NCBI GenBank assembly: GCA_001724265.1
Contig: MEDY01000130.1
Span: 1 to 64,000, forward strand
Length of the DNA: 64,000 nucleotides
Reading direction: 5' to 3'
Source: Rhizaria sp. SCN 62-66
Lineage: Eukaryota > Rhizaria, unplaced
Shown here one piece after another: positions 1-8,935 of the stretch. The notes under the pieces were generated by a model, which was given only the letters and a program-made list of their open reading frames with translations, had not been told where the DNA came from and ran no database searches. The position numbers and the translations under genes are program-made. The first letter of the stretch is position 1. Each line of letters opens with the position of its first letter.

Positions 1-584
1 CGTGCTGGCCGAGCGCGTCGGCGGCCGCGTCCACACCACGACCATCTACTGGTCCGAGCGGCCCTACGGCGTGTCGGCCGTCATGTCGACCTACGACGAG
101 GAGGACGGCGCCGCGCTCTACTCGATCGCGCCCACGGGCGTGGTGCTGAAGCAACACGCCGTGGCCGTGGGCCGCCACCGCCAGGGCGCCAAGACGGAGC
201 TGGAGAAGATCCGCTTCGACCAGATCACGGTCCGCGAGGCCGTGGCGCTCATTGCGCTCATCCTCCACAAGCTCCACGACGACGTCAAGGACAAGCCCTT
301 TGAGGTCGAGATGATGTGGCAGTGCGCCGCCAGCAGTTATAAGGCCGTCTCCGTCCCCAAGGAGATCGTCGACGAGGCCGTCACTGTACGTCTTATAATA
401 TCTCACGCATCAGTTTTCTCCTCCAGTCGCTTCACCACTTCGCGTTGACTTGTTTTCCGTACACTTCGCTCACATACTCCTTATCATTGTATTTCTCTGT
501 CACTGTGTACTTTTTTGCTCACAGGTTGCCAAGGCCGCCAAGCAGCGCGCTCTCATGGCCGACTCCGACTCGGACGACGAGTAA
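1..584 (+). CDS. PSMA3: 20S proteasome subunit alpha type-3 (alpha7), 3' part
   Basis: C-terminal part of an alpha-ring subunit of the 20S proteasome core; the 5' end lies outside the window. Exon A runs to 385 (codons in phase from base 2, 128 residues visible) and exon B is 525-584 (19 residues, then TAA). The intron 386-524 (139 nt) starts GTACGT, ends ACAG and joins the exons in phase 0. Visible marks of alpha7 are RPYGVS, the AKTELEKI helix start, HDDVKDKPFEVE and VPKEI.DEA, matching human PSMA3 block by block. After splicing the tail is acidic (DSDSDDE), as in PSMA3, where this tail is a CK2 substrate. Without splicing the frame would run into unrelated residues to about 448, so the intron is well supported. 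Confidence 0.95.
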
Positions 585-948
585 ACGAACATGAACAACA
601 ATATTCACCCACCGTCAAAAAGCTGACACAGTGGTGATCGGGCATGTCGCGCTGTTATTGTCGCTGCAGTCAACCACTGTTTATCGCCGACTTATTACAT
701 ATGACTCTAAAACGTGAAAGAACAAAACAAACACATCAAAATCTCTCTACCAAGAACAAAAAACAAAACAATACAAACTGTTTCATTGAAATACCTTCGC
801 ATGAGTCCTTAAATACGTTTTTTCTTATGTATTCATCCAAATAATACTTATAGTTATACTTATAAACGTCCTCATACTATCTTCATCTCACATGTCACAC
901 AAGTGCAGCACTGTTCGCTTCAGTCTTCGCATCATCGAGCTAATGTGC
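585..948. other. Intergenic gap between convergent PSMA3 and DIS3
   Basis: 364 bases of AT-rich sequence holding the two 3' flanks. I see no canonical AATAAA for either gene; AATAAT at about 835 is the nearest variant. No RNA gene or credible ORF. Confidence 0.5.
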
Positions 949-3900
949 TTACTTGCGGGCCTTGCGAGCCTTCTTAGCAGCGCGCTCGCCCTCCGCGGTG
1001 GCGCCACTGTCGGCCTCACCGGCGACCACAGCGTTCACGACGCTAACCTTGCCCACAGCGGCGAGGTTCACGGCCGCGGCGGCCTTGCCAGCGCGAGCGG
1101 CCTCGGCCGCGGCCTTCTTGCGGTCAAGCTCGGCCGCGACGTCAATCACACCGTCCTCGTCGTCGTCAGCGTCAGCAGCGGCCGAGTCAGACATCGCGGT
1201 GCGCTTGGCGCCAGTTGTGACGCGGGCCTTCTTGTTCGCAGCGGCGGCAGAGGCGGCGACGACGGTGGGTGAGATCTCGACCTTGATGCCTGCGGCGGCT
1301 GCGGCGGCAGCAGCGGCACCGCGGGAGCGCGGGGCGTCTCCGAAGGCTTTGTCGAGGCGCTCACGGTCCGCGCCAGCGATCTCGACGCACATCCAGCGGC
1401 GGCGCATCTTGTTCTCCTTGACCTGGATCGACACGGTGACGCGCTGCAGGATGCGCAGAGTGAGCGCGCCGACTGACAGGGTGACGGCGTCAGGGTCGTG
1501 GACCAGCTTGACGCCACGCGCGGCCGCCGCGGCAGGGTCCGCAGCCTCGATCTTGACGGCGCACTCGATGCCGTACTTGGGGACAAGCACGCGCACACCG
1601 GTGGACTTGACGGCGACGATGACGGCCTCTTCCTCGACGTACTTATCGGCAAAGTAAAGCATCGAGTAGACCTCGGTCGACGCGCGCGAGGCGAGCTGCG
1701 CCATGCGGTGGCGGTGGTTGAGGTTATCAACTACATCGCGCATGTGCGCACGGTCCTTAAGCGCGTCGGGCAGCGGCGCGATGCCCAGCGACGCCGCGAG
1801 CAGACGGTGCGCGACGACGTCAGAGTAACGGCGAATGGGCGACGTGAAGTGGGTGTAGTTCTGCGCGGCGAGACCGAAGTGTGCGTAGTTCTTCTCGTTC
1901 GTTTCGCCAGAGGAGACGTACACGGCCTGGGTCATACAGCGCGTGGTGAGCATGCGCACGACCTTGTTGAAGATGGGGTCATCCTCGCGGACAATGCGCG
2001 CGAGCGAGTCATTGAGCGCCTTACCGGAGGAGATATCGACGTCAAAGCCCCAGGTCTTGGCGGCCTTAACTAGCGGCTGCAGCATCTCGGGCGCCGGCGT
2101 CGGGTGGCGACGCAGCAGTGCGAGTGTAGGGAAAGCGCGCAACACGTGCTCGGCAACGGAGACGTTGGCGAGAAGCATGAACTCTTCGACGAGCGAGTTA
2201 GCCTCCTTCATCTTGTACATCGTCACGTCAGTCGGCAGGTGCGACTCCTTGTCGAGCACGAACTTAACCTCAGCCGACGCCAGCGACACGGCACCCTTGG
2301 CGATGCGCTGCGCCTTGATGAGCCGCGCGAGCATCATGAGATCCTTGCACGACTGCGTCAGCGGGTCCTTAGTCGTGGCCGCGTCTTCATCGTTATCAAT
2401 GCGCTCCTGCGCCTGTGCGTACGTCATAGCCGCGCGCGAGTTAATAACCGACTTGAAGAAGCGCGTCTCGAGAATCTCGGCCTTAGCGTTGAGGCGCCAG
2501 ACCGCGGAGAAGGCGAGGCGGTCGACATGCTCGTGCAGCGAGCAGATATTGGTCGACAGCCGCGCCGGGATCATATCGATACGGCGGTCGACGAGGTAGA
2601 CTGAAGTGGAGCGCGTCGCGGCCTCGACGTCAAGCGCGGACCCAGGCTTGACGTAGTGCGTAACATCGGCAATGTGCACGCCGACCTCGAAGGAGCCGTC
2701 GGGCAGACGCGTGCAATGTAGCGCGTCGTCGATATCCGTGCAACCGGGAGGGTCGATAGAGCATACGTTGACGCCACGCAAGTCGACACGGCCCGCGCGC
2801 TCGAGCTCGTTGATCTCGTAGTCGGGCCCCGGGAGACAGGCCTCGACGGCCTTAGACCACGCGTCGTGGCGGATCTCATGCTCCAGCAGCACAACCTCAG
2901 TCTCGGTCGCGTGGTCGCCAATCTGGCCCAGCACGCGCACCAAGTGACCGCGCGGGTGGCGGGACGACGCGGGCCACGAGTCGAGCGCAACCATCACGCG
3001 CTTATCCAGCAAGTCCTGGATCTGGCGCGAGGAGATCATCATCTTCGGGTAGCGCCGGTTGACGGGAAGGAAAAGCACGTTGCCTTCGGTCTTGTCAGTC
3101 TCTTCAAGCACGCCGCAAATAGGTTTGAGCTCGCGCGACCAGATACCGACGATCTCGGCCGTGGGGACGGCGCCCGGCGGCGCCTGGCCGGCCGCGATGG
3201 CCGCCGCGGCCGCCTCGGCGCGCTGCTGCTGCAGAGCGACGGCGTCGGCGTCGTCGGCGTCAATACCATCGTCCAGACCGATGTTGTTGTCGTCTTCAAC
3301 GTCGCTGCGGCGGTGGCCGTCGAGCGTCCACTCGGCCGCCGCGTCCTTGCTACTGCGCGCCTGCTTCTTGTCCTTGCTGCTGCCATCAGCGCCGTCCTCG
3401 GCGGAGTCGGCGGCGTCGTCGTCGGGCGGCGCGAGACGGGTCGAGGGCACACGCCACTGCGTCTGCGGCAGCATACGTGCGACAACCGTGTCGCCGTGAA
3501 TCGCGCGGTTCATAGCGCGGAATGACGGCACGAACACACGGCCCTGCCCCGGCACCGAGACGGAGCCCTCGGACCAGTAATCGCGGTTGACGTCAAACAC
3601 ACCGCGCACGAGCGCGCCAGCAGACACGCCAGCGCGCATGGCCTCCTCACTGAGGTGGGGCGCATACTCCCACTGCTGGTCCGCGCGGGCCTCCTCGTCG
3701 CGCGCGGTCTTGGCCAGCACGTCATCGAGCCGCGGCCACGCGGGCGCCATCGCCGCACACAGCTCCGCAGCCGTGACCGACAGAACGCCGAGCTGGCGGG
3801 CCGCGGCGGCGGCGGCGGCGCTGTTGGTGAGCACGACTGGCAGCGCGCGGCCGGCGAGGTGCTGCGCCAGCCAGCGGCCCGCGGCGAGCACCAGCGCCTC

Positions 3901-4851
3901 TTGCTGCGCAGTCGCGGCCGCGGCCTTGACAGTGGCGAGCGCCGCGGCGGCCGCGGAGCCGTGGTCGATGACGGTCACGAGCGGGGTGAGTGCGCGGAGC
4001 TCCTCGACCTCGCTGTCGTCGCCGCTGTCGTCCCCGTCGTCTTCGCCACTGCTGCCGCTCGAAGGCGCAGCGGCGGCGTCGTCGTCGGCCATGGGCTCGG
4101 ACTTGACCGACGCGGCGGCCACGGCGGCGGACGCGGCGAGCGGGGTCTCGCCGACGTAGGCCGCGGCCTCGGCGGGAGAGAGCCACGTCGAGCGGTGGTG
4201 CAGATTTGAGAACACGGTCGCGTGCGCGGTCAACGAGGCCTCGGCCAGGGGCGCCTTGACGCCGTCGGCGGCCGCGTCGCCGGAGCCGGAGCCCGCGGCG
4301 GCGGAGACGGAGCGCGCGACGAAGTTCTGGTTCAGCGTCGTGGCGGCCTCGAAAGAAGAGGCCTTGACGAGCGCGCGCATGCGCTGGTAGGTCTTGTAGT
4401 GGCGGTGGCGCATCTCGTCCAGCACGGATTGCAGCACGATGACGGACGAGAAGGGCGCGGTGCGGCTCTCCAGCAGGTCCATCTGCGCGCCAAAAACGGA
4501 GTGGTCGGGAATTAGCAATAACGGCGTCGTCGCGGCCGCGCGCGCCAGAGCGGCGCCGAGGGGAGTCGTGCGCAGGTCCGGGTGTGCCTCAACGTAGCGC
4601 TGCAGCAGTGCGACGGGTGACGCCGCGGCGGCGTCGGTGGCGTCGAACTCGGGCGACGTGGGGTCGAGGCGCGGGTGCGGAACCTTGGGATTCGCGCCGC
4701 CCAGCGTCTGCGCCAGGCCAGCCTCCAGAGACTTGCAGGAAGGGCACAGCGAGCAGCCGCACACAATGTCGTCGCGCAGGTAGTGCTCGGTGACGACCTT
4801 AAGCACGTTGCCCTTACGATTCTTGCGAATCGCGGTGCGTTGAGTCTGCAT
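949..4851 (-). CDS. DIS3: Exosome 3'-5' exoribonuclease DIS3/Rrp44 with altered PIN site
   Basis: 1300-residue catalytic subunit of the RNA exosome. I start at the ATG at 4851 because the protein then begins like DIS3 (…GNVLKVVTEHYLRDDIVCG); the frame stays open upstream but without similarity. Order: CR3-type cysteine motif at 31-39 (CGCSLCPSC); PIN domain about 110-370, split by an acidic/Ala insertion; cold-shock folds about 395-660, with an acidic insertion near 475-555; RNB exonuclease from about 690, with the full catalytic set D700, D706, D708, D709 in DPPGCTDIDD; S1 region; and a basic, probably nuclear, tail (KKARKARK). The RNB part resembles DIS3, not cytoplasmic DIS3L. In the PIN domain D116 and E146 are kept, but the other two metal ligands are E318 and S344 by alignment to human D146 and D177. 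The exonuclease looks intact and the endonuclease probably weak or lost. Stop TAA. Confidence 0.95.
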   Translation of the reverse strand: MQTQRTAIRKNRKGNVLKVVTEHYLRDDIVCGCSLCPSCKSLEAGLAQTLGGANPKVPHPRLDPTSPEFDATDAAAASPVALLQRYVEAHPDLRTTPLGAALARAAATTPLLLIPDHSVFGAQMDLLESRTAPFSSVIVLQSVLDEMRHRHYKTYQRMRALVKASSFEAATTLNQNFVARSVSAAAGSGSGDAAADGVKAPLAEASLTAHATVFSNLHHRSTWLSPAEAAAYVGETPLAASAAVAAASVKSEPMADDDAAAAPSSGSSGEDDGDDSGDDSEVEELRALTPLVTVIDHGSAAAAALATVKAAAATAQQEALVLAAGRWLAQHLAGRALPVVLTNSAAAAAAARQLGVLSVTAAELCAAMAPAWPRLDDVLAKTARDEEARADQQWEYAPHLSEEAMRAGVSAGALVRGVFDVNRDYWSEGSVSVPGQGRVFVPSFRAMNRAIHGDTVVARMLPQTQWRVPSTRLAPPDDDAADSAEDGADGSSKDKKQARSSKDAAAEWTLDGHRRSDVEDDNNIGLDDGIDADDADAVALQQQRAEAAAAAIAAGQAPPGAVPTAEIVGIWSRELKPICGVLEETDKTEGNVLFLPVNRRYPKMMISSRQIQDLLDKRVMVALDSWPASSRHPRGHLVRVLGQIGDHATETEVVLLEHEIRHDAWSKAVEACLPGPDYEINELERAGRVDLRGVNVCSIDPPGCTDIDDALHCTRLPDGSFEVGVHIADVTHYVKPGSALDVEAATRSTSVYLVDRRIDMIPARLSTNICSLHEHVDRLAFSAVWRLNAKAEILETRFFKSVINSRAAMTYAQAQERIDNDEDAATTKDPLTQSCKDLMMLARLIKAQRIAKGAVSLASAEVKFVLDKESHLPTDVTMYKMKEANSLVEEFMLLANVSVAEHVLRAFPTLALLRRHPTPAPEMLQPLVKAAKTWGFDVDISSGKALNDSLARIVREDDPIFNKVVRMLTTRCMTQAVYVSSGETNEKNYAHFGLAAQNYTHFTSPIRRYSDVVAHRLLAASLGIAPLPDALKDRAHMRDVVDNLNHRHRMAQLASRASTEVYSMLYFADKYVEEEAVIVAVKSTGVRVLVPKYGIECAVKIEAADPAAAAARGVKLVHDPDAVTLSVGALTLRILQRVTVSIQVKENKMRRRWMCVEIAGADRERLDKAFGDAPRSRGAAAAAAAAAGIKVEISPTVVAASAAAANKKARVTTGAKRTAMSDSAAADADDDEDGVIDVAAELDRKKAAAEAARAGKAAAAVNLAAVGKVSVVNAVVAGEADSGATAEGERAAKKARKARK

Positions 4852-4948
4852 GGGACGAAGTTCTGTCTGAGTTCCGAGGAGACCTGTGTGTGAAAAAGGG
4901 GGACTGAAAGTCATGAAGGACGCAAGATTCCAAGAGTGAGGTTTTGAA

Positions 4949-4954
4949 TTTATA
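4949..4954 (-). promoter_or_regulatory. Candidate TATA box for DIS3
   Basis: On the minus strand the sequence reads CTTTTATAAATTC about 100 bases upstream of the DIS3 ATG. Position and motif only; the transcription start is unknown. Confidence 0.4.
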
Positions 4955-5656
4955 AAAGATACCAAGGCTAATTTCCTAAAACGTGTGTTACAAATTCACT
5001 GCACGAGAAAATAGCTCTAATTTCGATGACGCCGGAGTCACAGTTCTCGATGTGCCGTCGAGCAAGTTTGTGGTGGATCTCGTCGTGGGCCGAAAAATGA
5101 TCGCCCTCACCACACCCAGCCCGCCCATCTTCAAGTCACCATATCTTCGTACACTAAAGCCACACTTTGCCAACCACGCAGTACAATATTGTTTAAGTTT
5201 GTTAATTTGTGATCTAATATCTTAATTCTTTGTAGTCGTTGATCCTGATGAGATATGCCTTAGAAACTCACGAACGTGGCACTGCTACTTGACGGCACTT
5301 ATACAACAATCTGTGCTGCCAGAAACTGTAACAGCTTACTTTGATCATCTTTGGACCACATACATGCGGTTGGCTATCATAGTTTAATTTTTTGCAATAA
5401 TTTTAAAACCCGCTGGGAAATAGTATGCGATATCGTCTCTGTCAAAGCAAGTCCGATTCGCCGTCCTTCGTGACGGCCTGAACTTAAAATTGTCGTGTAC
5501 AGGCGGGAACCAAAAGATTATAGTGTATTTAAGTATTTAAAACAAACGCAACGGTTGATCAAACATATTCAAAAGCATGTTAGTCTTAAGGAGCAAAATA
5601 TATCTGACGATGCAGCCCTCGAAATCATTAACGCAACGCTCGGACAGCGGCGAACT

Positions 5657-5681
5657 TTATAGTGGCACTTTAGCACTATAA
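5657..5681. repeat. Perfect 8-bp inverted repeat
   Basis: TTATAGTG, 9-nt loop, CACTATAA. Lies about 510 nt past the stop of the minus-strand propeller gene. Function unknown. Confidence 0.5.
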
Positions 5682-6189
5682 GATCATTGTAAGAAACATC
5701 CTCATAGTGACTACACATTTACTAGCTATTATTGTATTTGAATAAATACTTTGATTGCTCTCGTGCTTATCATCTATGTTCTAATTTTTTTAATAATTAT
5801 TTCGGGCGATCGAAAAAAAGATCGTCTGAAGTAAATCTTGTTTATTCATAATTTATATGGTTACAAAGTTAAGATTAATCACATATATTTAGATAGATAT
5901 CCAAATAATATTATGAAGAAAGAGAACATTTCACTAAGAAAAGCGATCAAAGCATTATTGTATTGCTTACAGAGAAGCTCACACGTCACATAGCATATCT
6001 CGCCTGCAAACAGTAGCAGGTGCAACAGACAAACACGAGAGACAGATAGACACAGTGACAAAACATTCGAAAACATCGACTCACTCGCAATAGACACCCA
6101 CATGAATAATAACATGATCATGCGCATTGCAGAAGATCACATCACATACGCCTTGTTGCGCTTAAAGCTTTAGTTAAAGAGCTGTAGAC

Positions 6190-7371
6190 TTACGCGGTGT
6201 AGCGGACAGCCCAAGCGGTCTGCTCGCGGGTGATGCCGACAGCGGCGCCGTAGGAGGCATCCTCGGAGATGAAGAGACCGACGAACATGCCGACGTTGGC
6301 CTGCTTGTACGAGACGGACCAAGTGCGGCCGCCGTCAGTGGAGCCATAGACGTAGCCGTTGAGGCCGTCCTTGTCGAAGTTGCCACCGGACGCGAAGGCG
6401 GTCTTGCCGTTGCCGGCAAAGCGGACCTTGAAGAGCGAGGACATGATGGTGGAGGACTGGGAGAAGACAGCGGTCCACGTGCGGCCGGAGTCCTCGGAGC
6501 GGTAGATCTGACTGGCAGTGGCGCCCTCACCGACAGCGAGGCACACGGCCTCGCCGCGGCCGCCAGCGAGCGAGCAGGAGATGTCGTTGAAGTAGTACTC
6601 GTTGGTGGAGTAGACCTCCTCGAAAGTGCGGCCACCGTCGGTGGAGCGAAGGATGTTGCCGATGTAGGCGTCGTTGCGGGGGGAGGCGAGGCGCTCGTTG
6701 TGGGCGCGGACCTGGGCGAAGCTGAGGTCGCCGGCGGGAACGCAGATGTGCTGAGACTTGCGGAGGCAGTGGTTCAGCGTGTCAGCGGCGAGCTGCTTGG
6801 CCGACGAAGGCCAGGTGCCCTGGGTGATGAAGAAGAGCTTGTCGGAGGGGTAGGAGCCGTAGCGGGCGTACTGGCCGGGGAGCTTGATGCCGGTGAAGGA
6901 GCGAGCGCCGTCGTTGCTGAAGAAGAGGTTGTCGCTGTTGTCAAGCATGGTGTTGGCAACAAAGGCGAAGGCAGCGCGAGCGGGCGAGGTGGCGTTGTTG
7001 CGGATCGCCTTGATGTCCTGGCCGACAGCCATGGGCATGCGGGCGTTGTAGAAGGTCTTGCCATCGTTGGAGGCAAGGATGGCGGAGTAGTTACCCACGC
7101 CCATGCCACCAGCCGCGACGGGGCCAGCGGGGGAGGCGTCAACGGACATGATCATGGGGGAGAAGCCCTTCATGTCGGCGAGGTCCCAGGTCTGGAAGTC
7201 AGTGGACTCATACACACCGAAGGGAGTGTTGGAGTAGCCGCCGACGAGGTAGCAGTGGTCGGGGCGCGAGCAGGTGATGTCCATCGCGATGTTGGGGCAG
7301 GTGTCGAACGCCTCCCAGCCGGCAAAGGCAAGGGGCAGCAGAGCCACAATAACGGCAGCAATGTAACGCAT
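6190..7371 (-). CDS. Secreted Asp-box (BNR) beta-propeller protein
   Basis: 393 residues from the ATG at 7371. This start is chosen because it gives a clean signal peptide (MRYIAAVIVALLPLAFAG, cleavage near residue 18); an upstream in-frame ATG at 7422 would bury it. The mature part has at least five Asp-box-like motifs of the S.D.G.(T/S)(W/F) type: ASNDGKTF, FSNDGARSF, STDGGRTF, SEDSGRTW and STDGGRTW, plus a weaker ESTDFQTW near the N-terminus. Spacing of about 50-70 residues fits a six- or seven-bladed propeller of the sialidase / Ycf48-like superfamily. Several cysteines suggest disulfides. No sialidase arginine triad is evident, so I do not assign enzyme activity. No TM segment or ER-retrieval tail; probably secreted or in the endolysosomal lumen. 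Stop TAA. Confidence 0.8.
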   Translation of the reverse strand: MRYIAAVIVALLPLAFAGWEAFDTCPNIAMDITCSRPDHCYLVGGYSNTPFGVYESTDFQTWDLADMKGFSPMIMSVDASPAGPVAAGGMGVGNYSAILASNDGKTFYNARMPMAVGQDIKAIRNNATSPARAAFAFVANTMLDNSDNLFFSNDGARSFTGIKLPGQYARYGSYPSDKLFFITQGTWPSSAKQLAADTLNHCLRKSQHICVPAGDLSFAQVRAHNERLASPRNDAYIGNILRSTDGGRTFEEVYSTNEYYFNDISCSLAGGRGEAVCLAVGEGATASQIYRSEDSGRTWTAVFSQSSTIMSSLFKVRFAGNGKTAFASGGNFDKDGLNGYVYGSTDGGRTWSVSYKQANVGMFVGLFISEDASYGAAVGITREQTAWAVRYTA

Positions 7372-8034
7372 TGACGCTGCGTGGGACGCGAGCCGAGGAA
7401 GAAAGGAAAGGAGCCGAATCAAAAGGAGGGTGGTATGTGAGCGATGAGAGACAAGATAGTCATGGGATCGGGGTTATGTCATCGATTCGCGTCAAATTAC
7501 GTATTAACGCAGCATTTTCACACCGGGAAGTGTAGTTATCGTGTTAAATAGCCCGTGACTTCACGATGGAGAGCTAGATGACCGTCGAGAGATAGAAGTA
7601 TCCGTCCTCTGACAACGAGCCCTGTCACTTCCAAATTCTTCTTGCTCCTGCATCACTACAAGTCTCAAACGAAGATATGAAAAACAGGCGCAAAAATTAA
7701 GGCGATTAGCAGTGTCAATATGCACATATCAAGCAACTACAGAAGCTTGATGGTGCAATATCTTCTTTTAAAGTAGACGTGAGGAGGTACTTAGCCAACT
7801 CCCTTGTTGTCGCTCGAAGATCTTGGGCTCAGGACCGAAAAAATAGCCTCTCCGTGACTTGAAACAAAGCGTATCTTTATGAGAGTGTGAAATTATTAAT
7901 AAGCTTATCGAAAAATAATTCTAACCGGGCGAAAACATATTTCAATACTGATTTCCGGTACAATGTTTTTGATTTCAATCAGGACCACTTCGTTCTTGTT
8001 GAGTACACCCACTGCGTCTCTTTGCATCTCCCTC

Positions 8035-8268
8035 TTACGGCGTGATTCCAAGGCGACTGAGAACATTTAACATCCAATTGGCATGATCAGGGGACAACGC
8101 CTTCACGTCTTGCCCAATGTGATATTCCGGTGCGCGTTGCGCGAGCGCTATGTGTTGCAGTAGAGCTCGTATGTGTTCATGCGTTCTTGCAGTATGGTCA
8201 CACTGCTGTGCTGACGTATGACGCAGAGTATTAATCATTTCAGCAATTTTCTCAGAGCATGACAGCAT
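8035..8268 (-). CDS. Possible small protein, 77 residues
   Basis: Open frame from ATG 8268 to TAA 8035 in AT-rich DNA. The predicted protein is helical and soluble (starts MLSCSEKIAEMINTLRH, ends WMLNVLSRLGITP) and looks less random than other gap ORFs, but its codons lack the strong GC bias of every sure gene here. TATTTAA lies about 20 nt upstream. I recognise no family. It could be a genuine small gene, a decayed gene piece, or chance. Confidence 0.25.
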   Translation of the reverse strand: MLSCSEKIAEMINTLRHTSAQQCDHTARTHEHIRALLQHIALAQRAPEYHIGQDVKALSPDHANWMLNVLSRLGITP

Positions 8269-8299
8269 AATCAGTCACATTTTGGCGTTAAATAGGCAC

Positions 8300-8305
8300 T
8301 TTATT
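8300..8305 (-). terminator. Candidate poly(A) signal of the ABC transporter gene
   Basis: Minus strand reads AATAAAGTGCC, about 630 nt after the transporter stop. The same 11-mer serves as candidate signal for PIBF1 at 53632-53622. A compound hairpin (8328-8357) lies 22 nt upstream in transcript sense. Confidence 0.4.
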
Positions 8306-8539
8306 CAGTGACATGAGAGGTACTCGAGTCGCGTGGGTTCGCCACCCGAGCAGCGACCCCAAGACAAAACAATCAGTAGACAATCATAAAGAGAAAGATT
8401 TGGACAAGTTTTAACTGGAACAATTTATGGTAAAGCGTCAGTAAACGTATTATTTGCAGTCGCAAATGATACAGTGTACTAGTGCGCTGCGGGAGAAGAT
8501 AACCGATTCGCACAGCTGGTTAAATAAAAACAAAATAGT

Positions 8540-8582
8540 GGGGCATGCGCCTATACCGTGACTTGGTATAGACACATGCCCC
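8540..8582. repeat. Strong imperfect palindrome (15 bp stem)
   Basis: GGGGCATG, 3-nt internal loop, CTATACC, 7-nt apical loop GTGACTT, GGTATAG, 3-nt internal loop, CATGCCCC. Sits in the 3' flank of the ABC transporter, about 355 nt past its stop, in AT-rich surroundings. Could be a 3'UTR structure, a small RNA hairpin or a mobile-element remnant. Confidence 0.7.
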
Positions 8583-8935
8583 ATCAACAAACGAGCAAAT
8601 TATAGAAGCAAACAATCAAAAAACGAAATGAAGTACAAAGTAATGATAGAAAACAGGAGGAGAAGGCAACACAAGATGCTAGCATATGAAATCAGCCTGC
8701 GTTAGTACAAGGTCGCAACACAACAACAACAAAACTTCAACAGCGAGCAGCAGCACAAGCCTGTATCAGCTCCACCGAGTCAACGCAAACGTGTTTCTGA
8801 AGTGCTACCCCACGACAGTTGTTTTGTTGCGCACCAACAAAGAGTATCAGTCTGCCTTGACAGACAGATTAACCGAAAGAAAGAGAAGGAAACAAAATAT
8901 CAAAACAAAAGCAGTAGGAAAGTAAAAGAGAGACT

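Larger units (their letters stand above)
4852..6189. other. Gap: DIS3 promoter side and 3' flank of the propeller gene
   Basis: 1.34 kb of mostly AT-rich DNA with no credible ORF; the 82-codon frame at 5879-6127 is hydrophobic noise. It contains three short hairpins: GCCGTC/GACGGC at 5460-5477 in a GC-richer patch, an 8-bp inverted repeat at 5657-5681, and CGATC/GATCG at 5807-5824. On the minus strand AATAAA lies at 5846-5841, preceded directly by a weak 4-bp hairpin (CATA/TATG), and may be the poly(A) signal of the gene at 6190-7371. Confidence 0.45.
7372..8935. other. Gap with hairpins and one doubtful small ORF
   Basis: 1.56 kb, AT-rich. Holds the promoter side of the propeller gene, the doubtful ORF 8035-8268, an AATAAA on the minus strand at 8305-8300, a compound hairpin at 8328-8357 (GTCGC+GTGG pairing with CCAC+GCGAC), and the strong inverted repeat at 8540-8582. 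No tRNA-like element recognised. Confidence 0.45.

Noticed and set aside
4852-4965. Longer DIS3 start at 4965
   Set aside because: The extra 38 residues lack similarity and overlap the candidate TATA box; the DIS3 N-terminus starts naturally at 4851.
5879-6127. 82-codon minus-strand ORF
   Set aside because: AT-rich, hydrophobic and Cys/Leu-rich with no family resemblance; fits chance.
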